Source: Corynebacterium variabile | GTDB lineage: Bacteria; Actinomycetota; Actinomycetes; Mycobacteriales; Mycobacteriaceae | Assembly (NCBI RefSeq): GCF_006539825.1 | Contig: NZ_BJNT01000019.1 | Location: 19,884 to 83,883 of the forward strand | Reading direction: 5' to 3' | Length of the DNA stretch: 64,000 bases | Shown: positions 26,967 through 34,314 of the stretch, one piece after another | How the letters are laid out: each line of letters opens with the position of its first letter | How positions within the stretch are numbered: position 1 is the stretch's first letter | The notes under the pieces: model-generated | The model's database searches: none | What the model saw: the letters and a program-made list of their open reading frames with translations, nothing else | What the model was told of the DNA's origin: nothing | Position numbers and translations under genes: made by a program

Positions 26967-26981
26967 TCAAGTTCAACTTGA
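26967..26981. promoter_or_regulatory. Palindrome upstream of MerR promoter (TCAAGTTCAACTTGA)
   Basis: Perfect 15-bp inverted repeat (arms TCAAGTT/AACTTGA) about 40 bp upstream of the -35 box of the MerR gene. The flanks extend the symmetry loosely as CTCAA...TTGAG. Its position suits an activator or autoregulatory site; which of the two MerR proteins binds it is unknown. Confidence 0.4.
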
Positions 26982-27010
26982 CGTTGAGGGTGATGGTAGC
27001 AGAGCAGAGC

Positions 27011-27042
27011 AACGACAGGCGTGTAACAACACGCCTGTCGTT
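27011..27042 (-). terminator. Terminator hairpin after ftsR
   Basis: Perfect 14-bp stem AACGACAGGCGTGT/ACACGCCTGTCGTT with a 4-nt loop, starting 27 nt past the ftsR stop. No T-run follows, so it could be a factor-dependent stop or an mRNA-stabilising hairpin. Confidence 0.55.
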
Positions 27043-27068
27043 CAGGGAAGTCAGGAAGTTCTCGCCGT

Positions 27069-27833
27069 CTACCGGGCGAGATTGGACTTGACCATCGAGG
27101 CGTGCAGTGAGACGAGCAGTGCACTGACTTCGCGGCCGACCTCCGAGGCACGCTCTGCGGCGTTCTCGTCGCGGCGGTGCGCCACCGGCTCGGTGACCCG
27201 GTTGACCAGGTCGGACTGACGTCGGGCCATGGTGACCAGCGAGCGCAGGTGGCGGGAGTCGATACCGAACTCCCCCAGCTTCGCCGCGATCTGCACGACC
27301 TCGACGTCGTCGGTGGAGAAGAACCCGGCGGCGTCCGGAACCACCATCTCCATCCGGACGAGGACGCCGAGGAAATCATCGTCGGCTCCGGAACGCACGC
27401 AGACATCGGCCCGGGTGAGTCGACGGACCTGCGGAGCGCGGAACTGCTCGGCGGTCACCGCACCCGCGACAGAATCACTGTGCGAGTTGATGGTGGTGAC
27501 ATTGCCGGCGTCCATCGCGTCGAGACGTTCCTTGATGACCTTCAGCGGCAGGAACTCGTCCCGCTGCAGGCCGAGGATGTAACGGATCCGGGAGATGTCC
27601 TCCGGGGAGAACCGCCGGTAACCGGACTTGCTGCGCCGGGGGCTGATCAGCCCCTCCGCCTCGAAGAACCGGATCTTGGAGACCTTGACCTCCGGGAAAT
27701 CGGCCTGGAGGTTCTTGATCACGTCACCGATCGACGAGGTCGGGAGAATTCCCTGGCCGCGGTCGAGCGCGGGGGCATTCTCCTTCGCGGTCTTGTCGTC
27801 GGACTGGCGGGCTGCTCCGGACTGCGAACTCAC
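27069..27833 (-). CDS. ftsR: MerR-family regulator FtsR
   Basis: 254 residues. The helix-turn-helix region is VSKIRFFEAEGLISPRRSKSGYRRFSPEDISRIRYILGLQRDEFLPLKVIKERLDAM, followed by a long C-terminal effector/dimer domain. Position directly downstream of odhI matches C. glutamicum Cg1631 (FtsR), reported as an activator of the cell-division gene ftsZ. The frame is open to 27884, but GAGGAG followed 4 nt later by GTG at 27833 makes MSSQSG the likely N-terminus. Assignment is by synteny and family. Confidence 0.75.
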   Translation of the reverse strand: MSSQSGAARQSDDKTAKENAPALDRGQGILPTSSIGDVIKNLQADFPEVKVSKIRFFEAEGLISPRRSKSGYRRFSPEDISRIRYILGLQRDEFLPLKVIKERLDAMDAGNVTTINSHSDSVAGAVTAEQFRAPQVRRLTRADVCVRSGADDDFLGVLVRMEMVVPDAAGFFSTDDVEVVQIAAKLGEFGIDSRHLRSLVTMARRQSDLVNRVTEPVAHRRDENAAERASEVGREVSALLVSLHASMVKSNLAR

Positions 27834-27952
27834 GATTCTCCTCGATACCGGCTGGAACTTCGGGTCATTCAGGTCTTGATACACGTCCGCCGACCCGGAC
27901 GGGGTCCGGGCCGACGGTCACATCATGCGGACACGCGGTCCGCGCCGGCCGG

Positions 27953-28387
27953 TCAGGCCTCCTTGGCCCCGTTGAGGAAGACAAGGCGGAACTTACCGAT
28001 CTGGATCTCGTCACCGTTGCTCAGCACGGCGGAGTTCTTCGGCTCGCGGTTGACGTAGGTGCCGTTGAGCGATCCCACGTCGACCACCTCGTAGTCGTCG
28101 CCGCTGCGACGGAACTCCGCGTGACGACGGGAGACGGTGACATCGTCGAGGAAGATGTCACTGTCGGGGTGACGCCCCGCAGTGGTCGTGTCCTGGTCGA
28201 GCAGGAAACGGGAGCCCGCATTCGGGCCACGCTTCACGACGAGAAGCGCGGAGCCGGAGGGCAGTCCTTCCACACCTGCGGGTGAGGACTCGGACTGCAC
28301 ACCGGTCTCCATCTCCTTGAGGAGGTCAGCGCGGAAGACCGAGGTGGTTTCGACCGAGGCCTCCGGGATACCGGTGTTGTCGCTCAT
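27953..28387 (-). CDS. odhI: FHA-domain inhibitor of 2-oxoglutarate dehydrogenase
   Basis: 144 residues (143 in the C. glutamicum protein). The N-terminal ETTSVFR motif contains Thr14 and Thr15, the residues phosphorylated by PknG and other Ser/Thr kinases; the FHA domain shows GRHPDSDIFLDD, VSRRHAEFR and GSLNGTYVNREP. The unphosphorylated protein binds the OdhA subunit of 2-oxoglutarate dehydrogenase and shuts it off, directing carbon to glutamate; phosphorylation releases it. The frame is open to 28462, but AGGAGG about 9 nt before the ATG at 28387 decides the start. Confidence 0.92.
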   Translation of the reverse strand: MSDNTGIPEASVETTSVFRADLLKEMETGVQSESSPAGVEGLPSGSALLVVKRGPNAGSRFLLDQDTTTAGRHPDSDIFLDDVTVSRRHAEFRRSGDDYEVVDVGSLNGTYVNREPKNSAVLSNGDEIQIGKFRLVFLNGAKEA

Positions 28388-28461
28388 GTTCAGTTCCTCC
28401 TGGAATCTGGTACTGGTGACCGTTGTCGCCCCACCACGGTCGCGGAGGGGCGTTAGGCACA

Positions 28462-28495
28462 ACAGGCGGTCTGCCTGTGAGTCGTTTTCATCATA
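28462..28495 (-). promoter_or_regulatory. Candidate promoter -10 and leader hairpin of odhI
   Basis: Minus-strand TATGAT (28490-28495) is a good -10 about 100 nt before the ATG; no clear -35. Just inside the leader is an inverted repeat ACAGGC-N5-GCCTGT (28462-28478), which may be an operator or hairpin. Confidence 0.35.
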
Positions 28496-28551
28496 CTACC
28501 CGTCACGAATCCGGGTGGCGTCGCGTTACGGGATTACACCCGTGAAGTTAC

Positions 28552-30870
28552 TCACCGGAACATCGAGGCGATGGATCCCATCACAGAACCACCCGTGGAG
28601 CTCAGCGGGTTGTCATTGACCATGTAGGTCCAAGTCGCACTGGGCTTGTGGAGGCCCAGGTCTCCCAGGGACACGCCGTCGGCGGTGATCTCCGCCTCGG
28701 TGAAGGTCTCCCTGGCCAGCGACACCGCACGCTCGGCGAGTTCACCGAATGCAGCGATGGACAACCGGTGGAACTCGTCGATCGGGCTCTCCCTGGCGAT
28801 CGCACGGAGGTGGATCGACTCCCGCACGTCGTCGAGGTAGGCCAGGTGCTCGCTCCACTCGTGGTCGAGGTGGTAGAGCATGATCTCCCGGGCGGCCTGG
28901 ACCAGCACTTCGTGGTCGATACCGGCGGCCTGCAGGGCCCCGGCCTTCTCCACGTCGTGGTAGCTCAGGTCGTCCCACGCGGCTTCGGTGTCCAGCACCC
29001 GGTCGCGCCGCTCGTTGACGATGGCACGCTGGTCGGCGATGAGCTTGTTGTACTTCCACGTCGTCGCGTGGATGTCGAGCATCTGCCCCTCTGTGACGCG
29101 CTGGCAGTGGTCGACGAACTGGAGCACCTTCTTCTGCTCCATCCGGCCGTCCTCGTCCGGCTGCGCGGTGAGTTCCTCACCCGCACCGCCGACGGAGACC
29201 ATGTCGTCCTCCAGGGACACGAAGAAGACCGAGTAGCCGGGATCACCCTGGCGTCCGGCACGGCCCCGCAACTGGTTGTCGAGGCGGGCGGAGCGGAACC
29301 GCCCCACCCCCACGACGTGCAGGCCACCGAGCTCGACGACCCGGTCATGCTCCTCCTGCCCCGGCTCACCTTCGGTTCCGCCGAGACGGATGTCGGTGCC
29401 TCGCCCCGCCATCTGGGTTGAGACAGTCACCCGCCCGGGGCGTCCTGCCTCGGCGATGATCCCGGCCTCGGCCTCGTGGTTCTTGGCGTTGAGCACATTG
29501 CATTCCACACCACGCATGACCAGCGCGTCGGCGATGCTCTCCGACTGGGCGACATCCTGGGTGCCGACCAGCACCGGCTTCCCGGTCCGTTGGATCTCCA
29601 CGATGTGGTCGATGACCGCGGCGTCCCGCTCGGTGGCCTCGGCGTAGACGTGGTCGACCTCGTCGAAACGCTGCGTCGGGTCGTTCGGGTCGATGACACT
29701 CACCGAGAGCCCGTAGAACTGTCGCAGCTGGTCGCTCGCGGCGACCGCAGTGCCGGTCATGCCGCACTTCTGGGGGTAGAGACCGAGCAGCGCCTGAATC
29801 GTCACCTGGTCGAGGATCCGGCCGCCGTCGGTGACGGTCAGCCCCTCCTTCGCCTCCACCGCAGCCTGCAGACCGTCCGGCCACCGCTGCAGTTCGGCGA
29901 CGCGTCCCCGGGAGTTGTCGATCAGTGCCACTGCACCGTCACGCACGAGGTAGTGCACGTCGCGGACCAGAAGGTGCTGGGCGTGCAGCGCGACATTGAC
30001 CTGGGAGAGCAGGTCGCCGGCGTCTTCTCCGTAGAGGGAGTCGATACCCAGCTGCTTCTCGACGAACGCTGAGCCGGCGTCGGTGAGGAAGATGTTCCGG
30101 CGGTCTCCGGAGACGGTGAAGTGACGGTCCTCGTCCATCCGCCGGACCAGGTCGGTGATCGACGCCGCCGGACCTGCGCCCGGCTCGGAGCCGGCGAGCA
30201 CCAGCGGCACCAGGGCCTCGTCGACCATCACCGAGTCAGCCTCATCGACCACGGCGACATCGGCGGGGGTACGCACGGCGTCCTCCCGGCGGGTGATGAG
30301 CTGGTCGCGCAGCACATCGAAGCCGATCTCGTTGATCGCGCCGAACACCACGTCGCAGGAGTAGACCTCACGCCGGGCGTCGGGGCCGGCCTCCTCCGCG
30401 ATCGCACCGTGGGTCAGGCCGAAGAAGTCGAGCAACGGGCCCATCCACTGCTCGTCACGACCCGCCAGGAAGGAGTTCACCGTAATGACGTGGACCTTCT
30501 TGCCCTGCAGGCCGTAGCCGACCGCCGTCATCGCACCGACCAGGGTCTTACCCTCACCGGTGGCCATCTCCACGACATCGCCGACGAGCATGCGCAGCGC
30601 ACCCTGGAGCTGCACGTCGAACGGGCGCATCCCCAGGGTGCGGGACGCCGCCTCGCGGACCGCCGCGAGCAGCAGTGGAGCATCCTCGACGGTGCGCGCC
30701 TCGTCGGAGCCGATGCACGAATGGGCGATCTCCACGACCTCCGCGTCAGAGGCGTCGGAGAGCCGGTCAGAGGCCTTCTCCGCCTCCCCCACGATCGTCT
30801 TCGACTTCTTCTGGTTCGCCGTCGTCGACGATCCCATGGCCTTCCAGAACCAGCCGAATCCGGCCATCAC
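28552..30870 (-). CDS. secA2: Accessory Sec translocase ATPase SecA2
   Basis: 772 residues. Motor motifs: RMLVGDVVEMATGEGKT (Walker A), VVDEADSVMVDEALVPLVLAG (Walker B/DEAD), GTQDVAQSESIADALVMRG, VTVSTQMAGRGTDIRLGG and RFRSARLDNQLRGRAGRQGDPG. It is shorter than housekeeping SecA and lacks the C-terminal zinc-binding tail, as expected for actinobacterial SecA2, which exports a subset of proteins with SecYEG. The location next to odhI matches the C. glutamicum order. Two in-frame ATGs (30870, 30867) are possible; GAAAGG sits 6 or 9 nt before them. Confidence 0.92.
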   Translation of the reverse strand: MMAGFGWFWKAMGSSTTANQKKSKTIVGEAEKASDRLSDASDAEVVEIAHSCIGSDEARTVEDAPLLLAAVREAASRTLGMRPFDVQLQGALRMLVGDVVEMATGEGKTLVGAMTAVGYGLQGKKVHVITVNSFLAGRDEQWMGPLLDFFGLTHGAIAEEAGPDARREVYSCDVVFGAINEIGFDVLRDQLITRREDAVRTPADVAVVDEADSVMVDEALVPLVLAGSEPGAGPAASITDLVRRMDEDRHFTVSGDRRNIFLTDAGSAFVEKQLGIDSLYGEDAGDLLSQVNVALHAQHLLVRDVHYLVRDGAVALIDNSRGRVAELQRWPDGLQAAVEAKEGLTVTDGGRILDQVTIQALLGLYPQKCGMTGTAVAASDQLRQFYGLSVSVIDPNDPTQRFDEVDHVYAEATERDAAVIDHIVEIQRTGKPVLVGTQDVAQSESIADALVMRGVECNVLNAKNHEAEAGIIAEAGRPGRVTVSTQMAGRGTDIRLGGTEGEPGQEEHDRVVELGGLHVVGVGRFRSARLDNQLRGRAGRQGDPGYSVFFVSLEDDMVSVGGAGEELTAQPDEDGRMEQKKVLQFVDHCQRVTEGQMLDIHATTWKYNKLIADQRAIVNERRDRVLDTEAAWDDLSYHDVEKAGALQAAGIDHEVLVQAAREIMLYHLDHEWSEHLAYLDDVRESIHLRAIARESPIDEFHRLSIAAFGELAERAVSLARETFTEAEITADGVSLGDLGLHKPSATWTYMVNDNPLSSTGGSVMGSIASMFR

Positions 30871-30933
30871 ACGCCTTTCGAAGGAGATACAGTCCGCTCC
30901 AGCCTAACCGATCACCGTCACCGCACAGCCCGG

Positions 30934-30939
30934 TAGTCT
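30934..30939 (+). promoter_or_regulatory. -10 box of leaderless hydrolase promoter
   Basis: TAGTCT, 6 nt before the ATG at 30946; no ribosome binding site. Confidence 0.4.
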
Positions 30940-30945
30940 GCGGTC

Positions 30946-31809
30946 ATGGCTTCCCCGTCCGTCACCTCGGTCAACCTCACCCTGCCCGGATCCCTGCGAC
31001 GGGCCGACGGCGCCCCGTCGACGATCACCGGCACACTCGACGTGCCTGCCGCCGCCCGGTCCATGTCACCGGAGGAGTTCCGCGGAGCGGGGTTCAGGGT
31101 TGCGCTGCTCGCCCACTGTTTCACCTGCACCCGTGCCGCGCCCGGTGTGTTCCGGGTCTCCCGGGCCCTGGCCCGTGCCGGGATCGCCTCGCTCCGCATC
31201 GACTTCCCGGGCCTCGGCGACTCGGACCCGGAGAACGGCGGCGTGCCCTTCGAGGACACGACCTTCAGCTCGAATGTCGACGATCTCGTCTCCGTCGCCG
31301 GGTGGCTGGATCAGCGGCTGGTCGCCCCCTCCCTGCTCGTGGGCCACTCCCTCGGCGGAGCCGCGGTTCTCCGGGCCGCGCCCCGTATTCCGTCGGTGAG
31401 CGCGGTGTGCACCGTGGGCGCGCCGTACCTGCCCGGACGGGCGGCATCCTCCCTCCTCGACGCTTTCGAGGACGCCACCGATGACGGGGACGCCCGGACA
31501 GTCCACCTCGCCGGACGCGAGATGACCTTCCGTCGACGCTTCCTCACCGACCTCGCCGCACGCTCCGCCGAGGACGCGGTGCGCGCCGACATCGCCGAGC
31601 CCGGCCAACGCGGCGTCCCGCTGCTGGTACTGCATTCCCCGGAGGACCGGACGGTGCCGGTGGGGGACGCCGAACAGATCTTCGCCGCGGCGTCCTGGCC
31701 GAAATCGCTGGTGAGCATCCCGGATGCCGACCACCTTCTCACCCGTCGTGGCGCGGCACAGCGGGTCGGTGACACGGTGGCGGCCTGGGCGACCGGCCTC
31801 GACCGCTGA
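30946..31809 (+). CDS. Alpha/beta hydrolase
   Basis: 287 residues. Order of features: LLAHCFTCTR (oxyanion region), IASLRIDFPGLGDSD, nucleophile elbow LLVGHSLGGAAVLRAAPRI with the catalytic serine, LVLHSPEDRTVPVGDAEQIF containing the acidic residue, and a DADHLL segment with the catalytic histidine. Members with this HCFTC motif are often fused or adjacent to OsmC proteins; none is visible here. Substrate unknown. Divergent from secA2 and 23 bp upstream of the RraA gene, which has its own -10 box. Confidence 0.82.
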   Translation: MASPSVTSVNLTLPGSLRRADGAPSTITGTLDVPAAARSMSPEEFRGAGFRVALLAHCFTCTRAAPGVFRVSRALARAGIASLRIDFPGLGDSDPENGGVPFEDTTFSSNVDDLVSVAGWLDQRLVAPSLLVGHSLGGAAVLRAAPRIPSVSAVCTVGAPYLPGRAASSLLDAFEDATDDGDARTVHLAGREMTFRRRFLTDLAARSAEDAVRADIAEPGQRGVPLLVLHSPEDRTVPVGDAEQIFAAASWPKSLVSIPDADHLLTRRGAAQRVGDTVAAWATGLDR

Positions 31810-31818
31810 ATCGACCGC

Positions 31819-31824
31819 TAGAGT
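31819..31824 (+). promoter_or_regulatory. -10 box of leaderless rraA promoter
   Basis: TAGAGT, 8 nt before the ATG at 31833. Confidence 0.4.
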
Positions 31825-31832
31825 GATGTGAC

Positions 31833-32333
31833 ATGACTGACATCACCTTCATCCCCACCGCCGACCTCGTCGACATCATCGGGCCGGACGCCCGCAGCTG
31901 CGACACCCAGTTCAGCAACCTCGGCGGACACACCGACTTCTGTGGTCCGATCACCACCATCCGCTGCTTCCAGGACAACGGCCTGGTCAAGAAGACCCTG
32001 CAGGAGGACAACCCTGGTGGCGTCCTCGTCGTCGACGGTGACGCATCGGTCCACACCGCACTGATGGGTGACATGATCGCGGAGTTCGGTGTGGAGCACG
32101 GGTGGGCCGGTGTGATCATCAACGGTGCGATCCGCGACTCCGCCGCCGTCGGCGGCATGGAGTTCGGCTGCAAGGCGCTGGGCACCAACCCCCGCAAATC
32201 CGCCAAGGACGGCGCCGGTGAGCGGGACGTCGTCGTCCACTTCGGTGGCGTGGACTTCGTGCCCGGGCACATCGCCTACGCGGACGCTGACGGCGTCATC
32301 GTCGCCGAAACTCCGGTGTCACCTGCCGATTAG
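31833..32333 (+). CDS. rraA: RraA-family protein (RNase E regulator / HMG aldolase fold)
   Basis: 166 residues, complete for the family: [41 protein letters not shown] forms the ligand-binding loop, with GD..G and R..D positions that bind divalent metal and oxoacid in the 4-hydroxy-4-methyl-2-oxoglutarate aldolase members; [23 protein letters not shown] closes the fold. E. coli RraA binds and inhibits RNase E; in actinobacteria the true role (RNase regulation or oxaloacetate decarboxylation) is unsettled. It is the last core gene before tRNA-Pro. Confidence 0.82.
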   Translation: MTDITFIPTADLVDIIGPDARSCDTQFSNLGGHTDFCGPITTIRCFQDNGLVKKTLQEDNPGGVLVVDGDASVHTALMGDMIAEFGVEHGWAGVIINGAIRDSAAVGGMEFGCKALGTNPRKSAKDGAGERDVVVHFGGVDFVPGHIAYADADGVIVAETPVSPAD

Positions 32334-32397
32334 CGCAACCGAATCGGGGTGTTGTAAGCTTTGCCCCGTTCGCAAGTGAGTAGTCACCGCGGATGGA

Positions 32398-32471
32398 CGG
32401 ACTGTGGCGCAGTTTGGCAGCGCACCACACTGGGGGTGTGGGGGTCGCAGGTTCAAATCCTGTCAGTCCGA
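32398..32471 (+). tRNA. tRNA-Pro (anticodon GGG)
   Basis: A 74-nt cloverleaf: acceptor CGGACTG/CAGTCCG, D arm GCGC..GCGC, anticodon stem CCACA/TGTGG with loop CTGGGGG (anticodon GGG, proline), and T arm GCAGG-TTCAAAT-CCTGT. The 3' CCA is not encoded. A strong terminator follows at once. Confidence 0.95.
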
Positions 32472-32475
32472 CAGT

Positions 32476-32523
32476 AATCCCGCCGTCGGGAGCCCTTCAG
32501 AGGGCTCCGGCGGCGGGATTTTT
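32476..32523 (+). terminator. Intrinsic terminator after tRNA-Pro
   Basis: Arms AATCCCGCCG.CGGGAGCCC with AGGGCTCCGG.CGGCGGGATT, followed by TTT; it lies only 5 nt past the tRNA 3' end. Confidence 0.8.
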
Positions 32524-32535
32524 CTGTGCCCTCCC

Positions 32536-33387
32536 CTACCCCAGGCGTGTCATACGCACCGTGACGAAGAGCTCCGAGGACGCCTGTCCGGAGAACATCC
32601 CCTTCAACGGGGGCACATCGCCGTACTCGCGGGCTGTGCCGACGATGACGTGCAGCTCACCGGGGACGACGTTGTTGGTCGGGTCGAAGCTGAACCAGCC
32701 GTTGTTGTCGCCGTCGTTGAACCACTGGACCCAGGCGTGGGACTCGGCGTCCACCGTCTCGCCGATCTCGGCGTCCTTCTTCGGCAGGACGTAACCGGAG
32801 ACGTAGCGGGCGGCGATACCCACCGACCGCAGCGCGCCCACCATGATGTGGGAGAAGTCCTGACACACGCCTTTGCGGGCCTCCCAGGCCTGCGCGGCGG
32901 TCCCCGTGACGTCACTGGAGCCGGATTCGTAGGTCATCTCCTCGTAGATGAGCCTGCCGACCGCCAGGGCGATCTCATCGACAGTCTCCTCGTTGTCGGC
33001 GATCTCCCGGGTACGGGTCAGCAGGTCCTCGGACGGTTCGACCATCGGCGAGAACCCGAGGAACTCGCTGAGGGCGTCCTCGTGCTCCGCCATGTCCGCC
33101 ACGGTGAGTCCGGTGCGGGTGGAGGGGGCGGCGTCCACGTCGAGGGTGGTGGTCACACCGACGATCATCTGGTCGTGGGGTTCATGGAGCTCGAAGGAGG
33201 TCACGTGGGTGCCCCAGTAGTCGATGAAGGAGTAGGACCATGGTTTCGGGGTGATGGTCACCGACTGCTCGCGGATGAGCTGCTGGGACGTGTAGAGCGG
33301 CGTCATCCGGATCTCGTTGAAGGAGTCCGAGACAGGGTCGGAGTAGTTGTAACCGGTGGTGTGCACGATGCGCAGTGTGGTTGTCAT
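32536..33387 (-). CDS. Transglutaminase-like cysteine protease-fold protein
   Basis: 283 residues. The N-terminal strand region (LRIVHTTGYNYSDPVSDSFNEIRMTPL) and the catalytic core are typical of the bacterial transglutaminase-like family: nucleophile cysteine in ARKGVCQDFSHIMVGALRSVGIAARYVSGY, histidine in ESHAWVQW, and aspartate in FSFDPTNN. No signal peptide. It ends a three-gene operon with the alpha-E and ATP-grasp genes, a conserved set widespread in bacteria whose product is unknown; an isopeptide or amide hydrolase or transferase acting on the ATP-grasp product is a fair inference. Confidence 0.85.
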   Translation of the reverse strand: MTTTLRIVHTTGYNYSDPVSDSFNEIRMTPLYTSQQLIREQSVTITPKPWSYSFIDYWGTHVTSFELHEPHDQMIVGVTTTLDVDAAPSTRTGLTVADMAEHEDALSEFLGFSPMVEPSEDLLTRTREIADNEETVDEIALAVGRLIYEEMTYESGSSDVTGTAAQAWEARKGVCQDFSHIMVGALRSVGIAARYVSGYVLPKKDAEIGETVDAESHAWVQWFNDGDNNGWFSFDPTNNVVPGELHVIVGTAREYGDVPPLKGMFSGQASSELFVTVRMTRLG

Positions 33388-33402
33388 TGGTCTTCGTCTC
33401 CC

Positions 33403-34314
33403 CTACTTCGCGTGCCACGTGGACGACAGGGCGCCCTCGAAATAGCGCTGGCTGAGCGCCTGGGTGGCCACGGCGCTGGTCTCCTGGATCAGCTGGGTCA
33501 GTTCGCCGAGCTGCTCGAGCGCTTCATTGGGCTGCATGAACTCGATCCTGGCGCTCATCTGACCGAGCAGACGCTGGGCGTCGTCCTCGAAACCGGAGCG
33601 CAGGGTCGTCGGATCCAGGGCCGAGAGGCTCTCGCGGGCCTGGTCGAGGCAGAAGACGATCGACCGGGGGCACAGCCGGTCACGCAGCAGGAAATCCACC
33701 GAGGCGGTGAGTGTGTCCTCCTGACCCCGCGACATGACGAAGGACTGCTGGGCGCCGCAGGACTGCAGCAGCAGGTGACGGTGCGCCGGCAGTGCCGGTG
33801 CGACGATGGTGGCGTAGATGATGCGGGCCGTCATGTCGATACGCTCGATGTACCGGCCGGCCATGAGGAAGTGCCAGGCTTCGTCACGGGGCATGGTGCC
33901 GATGAGGGTACCGATGATCATCGCGCAGTGGTCGTGGACGTCGCGGCAGGCCAACGGCGGGCGCATGAGATCGAGGCGACCGGACGCGACCTTGCGCCAC
34001 GCCCGGTTGATGGCTTCCCAGGAGGAGGTGGTGAGGATCTCCCGGGCACGGCGGGCACTGTCACGGCAGTTGTTCAGTGCGGTGACCATGGACTGCGGGG
34101 AGTCCGGGTCGGTCCCGAGCTGGGACCACACTTCACGGGACCCCGCGCCGGGTTCCAGCGGGGCACCCATCGCCCGGCAGAGTTCGACGCCGAGGGACGA
34201 GGTGTCCGCCTCGGTGGACTGCTCCAGGTTGACGGTGAGGACGCGGGCCTGGTCGTCGGCGCGCTCGATGTAGCGGCCGATCCAGAACAGGGATTCGGCG
34301 ATGCGGCTCAGCAC
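33403..34314 (-). CDS. Alpha-E domain protein
   Basis: 303 residues, mostly helical, with the family opening MLSRIAESLFWIGRYIERADDQARVLTVNLEQ and the repeat-like MAGRYIERIDMTARI around residue 160. The Alpha-E family has no known enzymatic role but almost always neighbours a circularly permuted ATP-grasp protein and a transglutaminase, as here. It overlaps the ATP-grasp gene by 7 bp and is separated from the transglutaminase by 15 bp. Confidence 0.85.
   Translation of the reverse strand: MLSRIAESLFWIGRYIERADDQARVLTVNLEQSTEADTSSLGVELCRAMGAPLEPGAGSREVWSQLGTDPDSPQSMVTALNNCRDSARRAREILTTSSWEAINRAWRKVASGRLDLMRPPLACRDVHDHCAMIIGTLIGTMPRDEAWHFLMAGRYIERIDMTARIIYATIVAPALPAHRHLLLQSCGAQQSFVMSRGQEDTLTASVDFLLRDRLCPRSIVFCLDQARESLSALDPTTLRSGFEDDAQRLLGQMSARIEFMQPNEALEQLGELTQLIQETSAVATQALSQRYFEGALSSTWHAK

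Noticed and set aside
32398..32471. Attachment-site duplication of the tRNA-Pro 3' end
   Set aside because: No second copy of the T-arm/acceptor sequence was seen near 44.7 kb or elsewhere in the window.
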